Assembly: GCA_949130485.1 (NCBI GenBank)
Contig: OX422185.1
Coordinates: forward strand, 14,817,011 to 14,881,010
Length of the DNA stretch: 64,000 nt
Direction: 5' to 3'
Source of the DNA: Agelas oroides
Lineage: Eukaryota > Porifera > Demospongiae > Agelasida > Agelasidae
A program made the translations under genes and the position numbers. Of the stretch, positions 48,423 to 59,749 are shown one piece after another. The notes beneath the pieces were generated by a model. It searched no databases. It saw only the letters and a list, made by a program, of their open reading frames with translations, and was not told the DNA's origin. Position 1 is the stretch's first letter. Every line of letters starts with the position of its first letter.

Positions 48423-49036
48423 TGTTCAAGGAGACCTTAGTTAACCAGGACACTGGACCAAGTTCTAACTGCACCTATTATCTACAATGTGTAGCATGCT
48501 ATGTCTGAGCGCACATTGAAAATGGCAATTCATACAAATACGACTATAGTACTGACCAAGTGGCAGTCCCAGATAGAAACCAAACACTATTCCATCACTT
48601 AATTTCTGTTTTGACACTTAAAGCTTTTTTGGGGGAGCAATTAAATTCAAAATTGGCAGGAACTCATTGTTACAGGACTAAGTTCAGATGTGGCAGCCCT
48701 GTGTCTGGGCACACAGCTATGTACGTTCTTTGTCATATTCCTGACTAATAGTCAATGTCTGACTGTGAAAGTTCCTGGATAGGTTGCTAAAGGCATTGTA
48801 ATGGACACACAGACAGGTAGTGGGCACAGCTATGCATTATGATGGTAGGAAAGCAGCTCTACAAGACAACAGTGTTGTGGTTAGAATCCGATTAAACAGG
48901 AAGAGACGAAGGCAGGGAGGGGAGTTCTAGTGTGCACACAGTCTGAATGTATGGGTGTATACACCTACACTAGCTATTAAAGTTATGGTTAGAACACAAT
49001 AGATGTGCTGAGAGAATTTGATAACTATAAGTGGGC

Positions 49037-49455
49037 CCACAGTGTATGTAGTACATACATAGCATACTAAGACCACAGTGTATGTAGTACATACATAGCA
49101 TACTAAGACCACAGTGTATGTAGTACATACATAGCATACTAAGACCACAGTGTATGTAGTACACACATAGCATACTAAGACCACAGTGTATGTAGTACAC
49201 ACATAGCATACTAAGACCACAGTGTATGTAGTACACACATAGCATACTAAGACCACAGTGTATGTAGTACACACATAGCATACTAAGACCACAGTGTATG
49301 TAGTACACACATAGCATACTAAGACCACAGTGTATGTAGTACACACATAGCATACTAAGACCACAGTGTATGTAGTACACACATAGCATACTAAGACCAC
49401 AGTGTATGTAGTACACACATAGCATACTAAGACCACAGTGTATGTAGTACACACA
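49037..49455. repeat. 36-bp satellite array, left part (about 11.6 copies)
   Basis: The unit begins CCACAGTGTATGTAGTACAC and continues ACATAGCATACTAAGA. The three leftmost units have CATAC where the others have CACAC. The array is cut at 49,456 by the Ginger-like element and resumes at 59,785. The long minus-strand frames (YIHCGLSMLCV repeats) exist only because 36 is divisible by three. Confidence 0.97.
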
Positions 49456-49490
49456 TGTAGGGTGCCCGTTAGTGGCCATGCCCGTTTGTG
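49456..49490 (+). repeat. Left terminal inverted repeat
   Basis: 35 bp beginning TGTAGGGTGCCCGTTAG and ending CCATGCCCGTTTGTG. 33 of 35 positions match the complement of 59,750-59,784. Its inner 15 bp recur in each 114-bp subterminal repeat. Confidence 0.93.
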
Positions 49491-49651
49491 GAAGACCCTC
49501 TACAAATGGATAATAATGGCATTTATGTCCGTATACTACTGGATATTAGTCTCACTAACCAGCATGGACAAAAATCAGAATGCCTGGTAGTGGCGCCCGC
49601 CGTAGAAGTCTGATTCTCTAAAGAAAGAGCTACAAAGAGAGGTTAGGGAAT

Positions 49652-49756
49652 TAGCCTCGATCCCAGGCTTTCCGTTGCGGATTTAGTCTCGCAGCTTTGG
49701 AGAAAATACCAAAGCTGCGAGACAAAATCCGGAACGGAAAGCCTGGGTTTGAGGCT
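49652..49756. mobile_element. TAGCCTCG-family hairpin MITE nested in the Ginger-like element
   Basis: TAGCCTCGATCCCAGGCTTT and AAAGCCTGGGTTTGAGGCTA bound a palindrome whose inner arms contain GTCTCGCAGCTTTGG and CCAAAGCTGCGAGAC. The flanks TAGGGAAT and TAGCGAAT differ by one base (8-bp duplication, counting the T after GGCTA). Confidence 0.8.
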
Positions 49757-50446
49757 ATTAGCGAATCATGAATGCCAGTGAGTAGCTACGGCAGCTAGTA
49801 CGGCACACACTGCATACGTAGCAGCGAACGAACTGACTTTGACTTGCAGAGTGCATAATTGTATGTTGAAAGCAAGAAGTCCTTGCTCAAGACTCAACCT
49901 TTCATCATAAAGTATCTCTGAGGAGCTAGCAGTCATCTAAGAAGTGCTGAGTACTGATTCTGGATTTTGTCCATGCCAGTTTCTAAACAATGTGAGGAAT
50001 CCTTGTGAAGGAGCAGTAAGAGATGAAGATGAGTATAATGCATTTGACCTTCATGTACCGGGTATGGCAAGGTCTACCTGCACTAGTTTTCAGAACCTCT
50101 GATTTTGAAGAAGCCGGCATGCAGTGTCTGTATTTGAGATGGGTATTAAGGTCAGAGTTCACAAACCATGAGACTCAACAGGTGTCAATTTGGTACTTGT
50201 ACATCATATGATGTCAGTGGACGTTTCTTGAAGAAATACCTTAAAGTGTGTAAAAACTGTGGTACTAAATTATAACAAACTGAAAGTATATTCAGTAGAC
50301 GAAACAGGAGAAGACAAACTATGATACCAGAAATCTCATGCAGAAACAGTGACTACTGCTGAGTTTGAGATGGCTAGTAATGCTGGTTTGACAAACCTCA
50401 GTGCGTACAGTTGCAGTGTTTGAGATGAGTTTTGAACTTCCTCAAG

Positions 50447-51640
50447 CATGGCAAGTCCTGCCCATGCCAGTTTGTGAAACTGACAAACCTTGCCATCATT
50501 GTGGAGAAATGGTGACTACAGCTGCTTTGAACATGGGTATTGTCCTTCATCACTAATGGGCATGGCTAGTCCTGTCCATGCCAGTTTGTGAAACTGACAA
50601 ATCTTGCCATCATTGTGGAGAAATAGTGACTACAGCTGCTTTGAACATGGGTATTGTCCTTCATCACTAATGGGCATGGCTAGTCCTGTCCCTGCCAGTT
50701 TGTGAAACTGACAAATCTTGCCATCATTGTGGAGAAATAGTGACTACAGCTGCTTTGAACATGGGTATTAAAATATAATTGTCCTTCATCACTAATGGGC
50801 ATGGCTAGTCCTGTCCATGCCAGTTTGTGAAACTGACAAACCTTGCCACCATTGTGGAGAAATAGTGACTACAGCTGCTTTGAACATGCATATTGTCCTT
50901 CATCACTAATGGGCATGGCTAGTCCTGTCCATGCCAGTTTGTGAAACTGACAAACCTTGCCACCATTGTGGAGAAATAGTGACTACAGCTGCTTTGAACA
51001 TGCATATTGTCCTTCATCACTAATGGGCATGGCTAGTCCTGTCCATGCCAGTTTGTGAAACTGACAAACCTTGCCACCATTGTGGAGAAACAGTGACTAC
51101 AGCTGCTTTGAACAATGATATTGTCCTTCATCACTAATGGACATGGCAACTCCTGCCCATGCCAGTTTGTGAAACTGACGAATCTTGCCATCATTGTGGA
51201 GAAATAGTGACTACAGCTGCATTGAACATGGATATTGTCCTTCATCACTATAATGGGCATGGCTAGTCCTGTCCATGCCAGTTTGTGAAACTGACAAACC
51301 TTGCCACCATTGTGGAGAAACAGTGACTATATACAGCTGCTTTGAACGATGATATTGTCCTTCATCACTAATGGACATGGCAACTCCTGCCCATGCCAGT
51401 TTGTGAAACTGACGAATCTTGCCATCATTGTGGAGAAATGGTGACTACAGCTGCTTTGAACATGGGTATTGTCCTTCATCACTATAATGGGCATGGCTAG
51501 TCCTGCCCATGCCAGTTTGTGAAACTGACAAACCTTGCCACCATTGTGGAGAAATAGTGACTACAGCTGCTTTGAACATGGATATTGTCCTTCATCACAT
51601 GGCTAGTCCTGCCCATGCCAGTTTGTAAAACGAGCCGTGC
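50447..51640. repeat. 114-bp subterminal tandem repeats, about 10.4 copies
   Basis: Units start at 50,447, 50,561, 50,675, 50,800, 50,914, 51,028, 51,142, 51,258, 51,376, 51,492 and 51,598. Each contains CATGCCAGTTTGTGAAACTG and GTGACTACAGCTGC. Some have 2-bp or 11-bp insertions. The motif CCATGCCAGTTTGTG differs from the inner terminal repeat at one of 15 positions, so the array multiplies a probable transposase-binding site. Confidence 0.92.
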
Positions 51641-51644
51641 CCAT

Positions 51645-52383
51645 TAGTGACAAATCTAATGAATTGAGTAGAAACTATAACTACATGGTGGCAATAGGGA
51701 TGGGTATTGACTTTCTTCATAAATCGTTACAAGCTGTTAGATTACACAAAATATGTAGGCATGTGGGTGTCTCATGCCTGTTAGTTTTCTAGCACCGAAT
51801 TATCAAGCCTGAACATGTACTTTCTTCATCAAAAGAATGTCTGCTCATGCCCAGTAAACAGCAGATACTCCAGATGATGAGAGCATTGCCTGGATTCCAT
51901 GTTATCTTATGGCTCAATAGGCACTAACATAATGCACCCTGTGTACATGACCATGTGGAAGGTTGCCATCATAGCTGAACATGCTAAAACTTCAGTGATT
52001 ATATACGTGCAGTTCATGTATGCTTGTTAGTGCATAATGCATCTAAAGTAAACTGCAAACGGGTGACAATCATTGCTTCTTCTGATGTGAGATTACATTT
52101 AGCTAGTAGCAATACAAATTCCAATTTGGCACAGAAATCATAAGGGTTAGACATATTGGGAGACTGGAGTCACTCTTTTGATGAAAGTACCACAGCTAGT
52201 TTCCCACAAAACTATAGCTACTTGCATGCATGCTTAACGTTACAAAGTGCAGCATAATACTGTTATTCATTGCAGAGACTATTGGTATTCATAGGATGGG
52301 AAATGTATGTGTGTCATAAGATCTTTGAGCTGTATCCCAAGGTATCGAGAATGCTTCACTGAGTATAGCCACCATTGCCTGTG
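51645..52383. other. Non-coding spacer and 3' flank of the transposon gene
   Basis: Between the 114-bp array and the protease gene's stop at 52,384. It has AT-rich sequence, one further TIR-like GCCCATTAGTGACAAA near 51,638 and no gene. Confidence 0.4.
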
Positions 52384-55300
52384 TTAGAGAAACATATATA
52401 CAGCTATAATACACATTTCCTGCATTTCATTTGTTGCAACAACAGCATTTACTTCTGGCCACAGCACTTGTCGGGTAAGCCATGATGAGGAGTAGCTTTT
52501 CTGTTGGAAAGCAATCTCACGAAGATAGTATAAAACTTCAGTAATCTGTGCAAGAACACAAATAGTTACACACTGTGGATGCAATGCACTACATCAAGAA
52601 ACTTACAATAATCGAGTCTTGTAGTGGCCATGTGACAGTCGGAATTGTCCTTTCCTTCGGTGATCTGGCATCCAGCAGGTGTTTTCCGTATGGGCTTGAC
52701 ATAGGTTTGTCAGCCACTCTTTCAAGATGTCTCTGCCAATGTTAATGGTTCATGTATGTATACTGAACTGTATATTAATGCATGTTAGTACTTGATGTTC
52801 ATACCTCAGCCTTTTTCAGAGCAGTATGAATCACTTTTCTTGGGATGTTGCCATCTCTATTAGGAGAAAAAAATTTAAGTCCAGTTTTGTGGAAGCCTAT
52901 GGTATAATGTTAACCTCAATGGGGGGCCAAGTGCTGTTGTCAACAATGTCTGTGCTGCATGTATGTAGTTTTTCTTTCTTGTTGCAAAGGTAAAGATTGG
53001 TTCATCACACACCAGACTTTCTGGCTTGTCTAGAGAGTCTGGAATAATCAGCTCAATGTTGTCTTTCTGCTGGTCTACATATATTGGAAAGTAAACATAA
53101 CTCCAGGCAATGCAACGTTAGCAGAAATTTATGCATTTTCCAGCTAAACTGTGCATTTGCCAGCTACACTATGCATTTTCCAGCTAAACTGTGCATTTGC
53201 CAGCTACACTGTGCATTTTCCAGCTAAACTGTGCATTTGCTAGCTACACTGTGCATTTGCTAGCTACACTGTGCATTTGCTAGCTACACTGTGCATTTGC
53301 TAGCTACACTGCGCATTTGCTATAGCTAAACTGTGCAATAATCAGTGAGATAAAGGTACCTTTCATAGTGATGTCAGTGACATCTTCATCCATGCTACTT
53401 GAATCTTCATCACTGTCTATGTCACTATGTGCTGAGAGTATAAGGACAGCAGGTACATAATATTGGTGCTTGCAAATGGCCACTGTACAAGTCTTACATT
53501 TTGTGTGCTCTTCTCTTGTGGACCCCTATATTGCGGTGAGATGTTAGAGGATGAAGTGATCATTACAGGTGTTTTTATGCATTCAATTCTGTGTATTCAC
53601 CTGGAAATTGATACACAGCTTCTTTCTTAACTGCTCCTTGACTGCACTGTATCCTTCCTTGGTTTCAACTGCATCTATCATACTTGAGCTGCAAAGTATA
53701 ATACAGCTGTATGTCATATAATCATGTAGTCGAGCACATTAAGGCAAACATATCCTGCTGCAATCACCATACCTCATCATTATCTCACATAGCAGCCACT
53801 TCCTTATTACTGTTGGTGTTGTCTGCATGAGATAATAAGGTCAACTAAGTGTGAATTTCAAACATACAGTTCTGAGTTCAATATTCAGTTACTTCCAGAG
53901 TACTTCTCACACCTCAAAATTGATCTTCTGACTCCTCACCAAGCAGGCTGCAAACTGTTTGCATGTAACTAGATTACTAATACAACACCTTGTTCACACA
54001 GCTAGTTGCAAACTAACCTTGCACACAAAGACTCCACAATCAGATGAATTTTCCTGTTGTGGAATATTCTGTAATATAAAGGATAATCATGCCGTGTAAG
54101 ACCAAAAGTATTTGTAGTCACAACAGATTTTACACTTACAGTTTTGTTTAGCATTCTCCATTTACAGACCGGTTGACTGTACCCACTTTTCTGGCAGAAC
54201 AGTGTGAGGATTTCCCTGCAAGGACCATTTAGTGTGAATTGGCTATCTTTTATTATACAGAAATATCACAGATGTACCCTATATTCATCATGATTGCAGT
54301 GTACTGTGGTTGCGGACATTGCCTTTCAACTTCACCCTGTTCTCCCACTAATGAGTCATATGAAACTACTTTTCGCTGCACAAAGTCAAACACCTACATG
54401 GTGTAATCAGCATTGCATATTTGTAAACACTCACACATGTAGTGTACAATGAGCAGACGTACCACTATGATCCAATGCACTCCTAGGTTCACTGGCACTA
54501 CAATCTTTCGGATGCTCTTAATATCCTCCTAAGCACAGAGATAATTGTAAGTCAAATTCTAAATTAAATTTGAATACACTCCTACCTTTAAGTAGCTGAA
54601 CAATCTTTGTTCAGAATACTCCTTGGCACCTCGTTTCCACCGCATCACAGCTTCATAGAAGAAGGATGAGACACACAGAACCTTGGTTGCAAAGGCCTGC
54701 TTAACCAGCGACAGCTGTAATGGTTGTATAGGCAGATCTTGTTTGTGACACAAAAATAATGTAGGTTATCTAACCTGTGAAATCTTCTGGTTTTGCTCCT
54801 CATTAAGATTATGCATAAAGAAATTTATCACCTATGATCATTAAGAACAGATTGCTACAGTTAGTATGGCACAAATACCACAACAGTTAATACATTATTA
54901 ACCTTGTCATTGATCCATAGCACATTGGCTATATTTTGGATGTCTCCCACAGTTAGTAAGTCACCAGTCAGTGCAAGAACTTCCATTGCAGGAGGTATGG
55001 CTGTAGAGTTTGGGGTTAGGAATTGCAATGGTTATGGTTGTAGGGAGTAGTAGTTCGTAGAAGCCACATGCAGTACCTTTGAGGTCAGGGAATCCTCTGT
55101 CACCAACTGCAGTGCTGATGGAGTATGAAACCATCATCGATTATAATAATTTGCACTGTGCCCATAATCACCTTATTAGGTTTGAGCACTGTTGACCAGT
55201 TCTGCCAACACGGTTTTGCACTTTAAGTGGTGTTATCAACACAGTAGCAGTGCACCTTCCAGGTAGACAGGTAGACATCTTTGAGTAATTACCTGAGGGA

Positions 55301-57350
55301 TGCAACATGGTTTGAGATGACTTAGGAACAGTTGCGTGACACATGTATACGGTAGATGTAAATACATTGCATTAACCTACAGCACACCTGCATGGTCTTC
55401 TACTTCTGTAGCAAGGGTGGTAGCAGCCACTTTAGAATGATCGGAATGTCCAACAGGATATTTAACTTTAAGAGGAGTGACTGACACAACAGCAGTGCGC
55501 TTCCCAGGAAGACAAACTCGAATTCCAGCCACAGGCTTCTTGATAGTAGTATCTGTAGATGCAGAACAAAATTACCCCTTTGCTTGTTGACTACTTATTG
55601 TGGAAACTGAAAAAATGTTGCAGACCTGTATGTTTTGCTGCACTTGCAGCTATAGTAGTTGCAGAGTTGTTAGACCAAAGAGCACATTTTACATCAGGAG
55701 GTGGTAGTTTGACAGGAGTTACCAATACACTAGCAGTGGATGTCCTAGAAGTAGATTGAGCTCCCACTACATGCTTTCTGGGAAGGGCTGCAAGACCAAA
55801 TTATCAATCATGACTAGTGACTTAACAAAAGTTCTAAGCGGTTTTACCTGGATTTTCATTACTGTCAGCAGATGGCCTGACAAGCACAAATGTATAGCAT
55901 GATTTGTCTATCATTATATCCTGTACAATTCTCATTGTCAGTTTTCTGGGCTTTCTTTGCTTGGAATCAAGATGCCACATGTTGGAAGTAGATTCAATAT
56001 GGATGGAAGTGTAGTGCAGACGTTCTTGCCAATAAACAATTAGTGTGCAAGGAAAGGAAGTCTTGCCTAAGGCAGCAGATACAAACTTCCCAGGAGAAGA
56101 AAAGTCAGATGGGACCAAGGGCTCTTGTACTAGTTCATTGAGATTAAGAAGTTGGTCACCAAAGCATTCAACTACTTCTCTTAGGACTTCAAAGGAGTAA
56201 AACCCATTCACATCTCTTTGAATTTGTAGCTCATCAGTGAGATCTAAGGAAAACTGCTCTATCTGACGAAGCCAAAGATCATCAGCAATGTTGTCAAGCT
56301 GATCCACAGTTAGTTTTTCATTACTGTATGCATTGTTGATGGCACAAAGTCCACAGTAGTTCGATTGTCCTTGGGATTGCATCCATGGTTTGTGATGAGA
56401 GATGTGTACCTGACTTTGAATGATAGAATCTGCATGAACACCAAGGACTTGAGCCATGTACCTCACATTGCAATACAGATTTTGCTTGGACTGAATAGTG
56501 AGCTGTTTCCACGAGGTCAGGTACGGGGTGATTTGGAGTTGCAAGCTTGATATTCTCTCCTTGAACAGCGATCCTTTAGCAGATAGAATAGGAAGGAACA
56601 CTCTGATGTCATTCTGTTTTGGAGGTTGAGTTAAATCCTTTAACTTTCCTTTTGTGGATGACTGTTTTCCTTTTAGAATACTTTTTTTGGAAGCCTTCTT
56701 TCGTTTTGCTGGAGGCAATCTATTTTCCAATGGTGGAATGGCTCTCTTGCTTTCTTTTTCTTTGTGGGGTGTGTTTTTGAAGTCATCAGTGACTACCATA
56801 TCAGGATTGTCTTGAAAATAGTTGCATTTGCTACCAACTTGTTGAAACCACTCTTTGCAGCATGGGTGGAAGCAGGGTTGCATCCGACGGGCACACTGGA
56901 AACATTCATGTGTAGCTTCAATGAAACAAGGCAGGGAATGCTGAGAAAAAGGGAGATGAAGAAGTACTGGTGACTGGGATCGGGATGTTTCCCATAGGCA
57001 TAAACCAGCAAAGTAGAAACGATATTCTGCCTCTTTCAAGAAATTCATGATGGACACAAAACGTCTGTTAAGCTGAGCTAATAGTTCAGTATCCTCTGCC
57101 ACAGTTGCAAGAAAGCTGCAGTCACATGCATAACAGAACAGGTCAACTTGTATATTTAAATCATTTGCTTTTTCTGTCAGACCTAGTTCATCTAGGAAGG
57201 AATATTCTGCAGAGTTTTCCTTGACAAGTTGACGAATGAAGTCATGTATACTTTCCCGCATCTTTACAGCATGTGACAACACTTTCTCTGTAACATTTTG
57301 CAAAGTCAGGGATTGAACTGGTGATAAATCATCAGTACATTGTTCATTTT
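52384..57350 (-). CDS. Transposon-encoded Josephin-like plus Ulp1 (C48) dual-peptidase protein, about 20 exons
   Basis: The long first exon (57,350-55,848) has a Cys-rich CFQCARRMQPCFHPCC motif, a basic PPAKRKKASKKS signal and a Josephin-like domain near its end: NYCGLCAINNA (Cys), GFYSFEVLREV, LHYTSI (His), WHLDSKQRKP (Asp). Linker exons 55,787-55,626 and 55,552-55,388 follow, then small exons at 55,106-55,077, 55,000-54,903, 54,831-54,775, 54,714-54,586, 54,528-54,463, 54,393-54,278, 54,215-54,140 and 54,068-54,018 building a Ulp1 domain: WINDKVINFFM, NLGVHWIIV (His), VSYDSL (Asp), PQQENSSDCGVFVCK (Gln, Cys). C-terminal exons run 53,954-53,913, 53,822-53,773, 53,688-53,601, 53,525-53,498, 53,431-53,360, 53,074-52,915, 52,856-52,805, 52,734-52,607, 52,545-52,384, with an acidic DSDEDSSSMDED stretch. 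All junctions are GT-AG and in phase. It should cleave ubiquitin- and SUMO-type conjugates in the nucleus; that role is inferred. Confidence 0.82.
53130..53338. repeat. 20-bp minisatellite in an intron of the protease gene
   Basis: About ten units of TGCATTTGCTAGCTACACTG and variants with TTTTCCAGCTAAAC. It fills most of the 53,075-53,359 intron. Confidence 0.9.
55388..55787 (-). other. Duplicated linker exons in the protease gene
   Basis: Exons 55,787-55,626 and 55,552-55,388 encode related 54-55-residue segments, both phase 1-1: VLVTPVKL...TTIAASAAKHTG against VSVTPLKV...ATTLATEVEDHAG. A third related piece at 55,276-55,175 (TCLPGRCTATVLITPLKVQ) lacks a usable phase and looks like a decayed exon. 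Tandem exon duplication is the simplest origin. Confidence 0.7.
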
Positions 57351-57360
57351 CTGTTAGAGG

Positions 57361-59624
57361 TCAGCCCAGAACCATTGTTGAAGCGTACAGTGTAGCTGTA
57401 CATTCTGTTCCTTCAAGTGTGTTATATGAAACACGATAGTAATTGCAAGGCAGTACTTCTGTTACTCTGCCTTGTATATTGGGCACTACAACCATGCCAT
57501 ACTTTTCAGGGTGATGAAACCATACTTCATCTCCACACTTAAAGTCTTGGTTCTTGCTCTTCTTGGCATGCAGCAAATAGTTCTCATAATACTTCTTTTC
57601 AGTACCTTCAATTGCTGTCAATTCAATAATTCTTCGTTCTGTATGCAGTTCTAACAAACTTCTCTGGATTTCTCCAATGTTCTCTGACTGAATTGGGTGA
57701 CAGTTTACTGTCTTCTGAAGTGCTTCTTTCCCCATGTCACCATCAGTTTCACTATCAGTTTCACTATCACTATTGCCAGAGCCCCAAAAATCAGTGGGGT
57801 ATGTGCTCTTCTCAAATTTTTCTGTTCTAGACTCACATTTGCTATGTGAGTCCTTCATAAAAGCCATAAATTCATCTGAAGGCCATACTGCAACATCACC
57901 TCTGTCTGCAATGCTGCAATGGCGGGATGACCTTCCAAAGAAAACTTCAAAAGGAGTAGCACAAAGTGCGCTGTGCCAGCTGTTGTTCAAAATGAAGGTA
58001 ATCTCTGGCAAAAGAAATGGCCAAACTGTAGATTGTTCCTCTGGGGAAAAATCAAGCAAACGATAGCGAAGAATTCTTCGGATCTTCTTGTTTAATCGCT
58101 CAACTTGCCCCTGACTTTGGGGATGATATGGCCTTCCATGAAATATTCTGATCTTTAGGGATGAACACAACTCTTCAAGAACATGGCTTACAAATTCACC
58201 ACCATTATCAGATTGCAGTTTTTCTGGGCAGCCATACTGGGTGAATATACTTAGCAGGGCCTTTGATACCATTGCTGAGGTCTTGGACGCAAGTGGAACA
58301 AGCCAACAATATTTTGAAAAGCAATCCATAACTGACAAGATCAGTCGGAAGCTGTGTGCTGATTGTTCAACAAATGGACTCTGTGAGCCATACATCTCCA
58401 GTAAATCAATCTGAATGCGTTCCATGACTCGAAAGCTACGGATCAGCTTAGGTGGTGGTTTACGTGTTTTTAGAGCTGCCATTCTTTTACAAGTACCATC
58501 ACAATTCGCTTTGACATCCTGAACAATTTTTCTCACACCTTTACAATCATATTGCTGGGAGAAACACTTTATAATTGCATTTATCCCATCTTTCCTACAT
58601 GCTCTGCCTTGTGGACGGTGAATGTTACTAATAATCTCCCGAGCTCTGTTGGCATGTACAACTTCCCTCCTCCCTTCACTGGTAAGCCGATATAAGGTTC
58701 CACTCCCTTCATCATAGCAAAAGTTAGGTTTGCTTTTGCAGCTACCAGAGTACATATAGCTCGTATTTTGCTTTATAAAATCATCTACCTCAGGGATCTT
58801 GTCTGGATTGCCCCGAATTGCTGCCACCAATAAATCATACCTCTCTTCAGAGAGTGGGCCTCTGTTGGCAGTGGAACGTTTCTTGTGGCAAGATTCTGCA
58901 CAAATTACATTATTGTACATTGTATTTACATGCATTGTACATAGTGTTGTCAAAGTTCTCAGGAGTATTCCCAGGTCTTTTGGTAACCCCACTTCATGCT
59001 GGGGGGTAGCATTGCAAGTGGTTAAGTCTAAGCCATTGAGCTTGCAGCAGTCAACAGACATGAGCTCGGTTGCCCTATGGCTACACAAACACCATTCTGT
59101 ATGGTAGTACTACCCTCATTCCCATGTTCCTCCCAGACATAGATACAGATGGGAAGTGAGGCTATGACAGTACTGTAACTAACAATGGCACATCCTTGTT
59201 GAGTACGTAATTACAAATTAACAGTAGCAGGATTTCAACCACAGTAAAAGAATGACATTGGCAGCCACTAACCATCCTGTCCACGAACTGGCAGAGCAGC
59301 CATCAAGCACCTTGCTCTTTCCCTATATAATATACATATGAAGAGTAACCATGCAGTGCAAGTGGTTTGGACGACAAACTATGAGGTTATGTACTGCTGT
59401 ATAGCCACGAATGATTACAATGCCAAGAATTACTAGGGAGTTAAACGATGTGGGTTATGGCTACCTGCTTGCAAAGTCACTTCTGCAGGTAATTCTGAGA
59501 ACCGTGGATCCCCGGGCCCAGTACCGTCAATGTCCTCGAGAAGGCAGACTAGACCAGACCGACGTTGGTTAGCAATACCAATCAGAAAGACTAATGGAAA
59601 AATGGAAACAAGCTTTCCATTCAT
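57361..59624 (-). CDS. Ginger-type DD35E integrase/transposase, two exons
   Basis: Exon 1 is 59,624-59,465 from an ATG (MNGKLVSIFPLVFLIGIANQ...). The donor GCAG|GTAGCC is phase 1 and joins the acceptor CATACAG at 59,097 in phase; exon 2 is 59,096-57,361. Counting from codon 1 at 59,088 (a TTG, not the real start), an HHCC zinc finger lies at H145, H157, C196, C200. The rve core follows with D228 (ERIQIDLLEM), D294 (LQSDNGGEF) and E330 (SQGQVERLNKKI), exactly 35 residues between the last two. An acidic Ser/Asp stretch and a C-terminal chromo/SH3-like segment (FKCGDEVWF ... GRVTEVLPCNYYRVSYN), like GPY/F modules, follow. The protein cuts and joins the element's TGT...ACA ends. All catalytic residues are intact. 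The hydrophobic exon 1 is unusual for a nuclear enzyme; an unseen alternative start, such as M10, is possible. Confidence 0.88.
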
Positions 59625-59749
59625 GTGTGGTTAACAGTTCGCAATTACTGTCCGCTGGCTGGCCGGCTGGCGATATGCAGACATGCGCGTGCAAATAGCA
59701 AATGCGCATGCGTACGTACCCTGATCTTAATTATCCGGGTACACTCATT

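Noticed and set aside
48927-49479. Two 169-175-codon minus-strand frames with a repeated 12-residue peptide
   Set aside because: They exist only because the 36-bp satellite unit is divisible by three and stop-free. There is no start context, splice site or non-repeat coding sequence.
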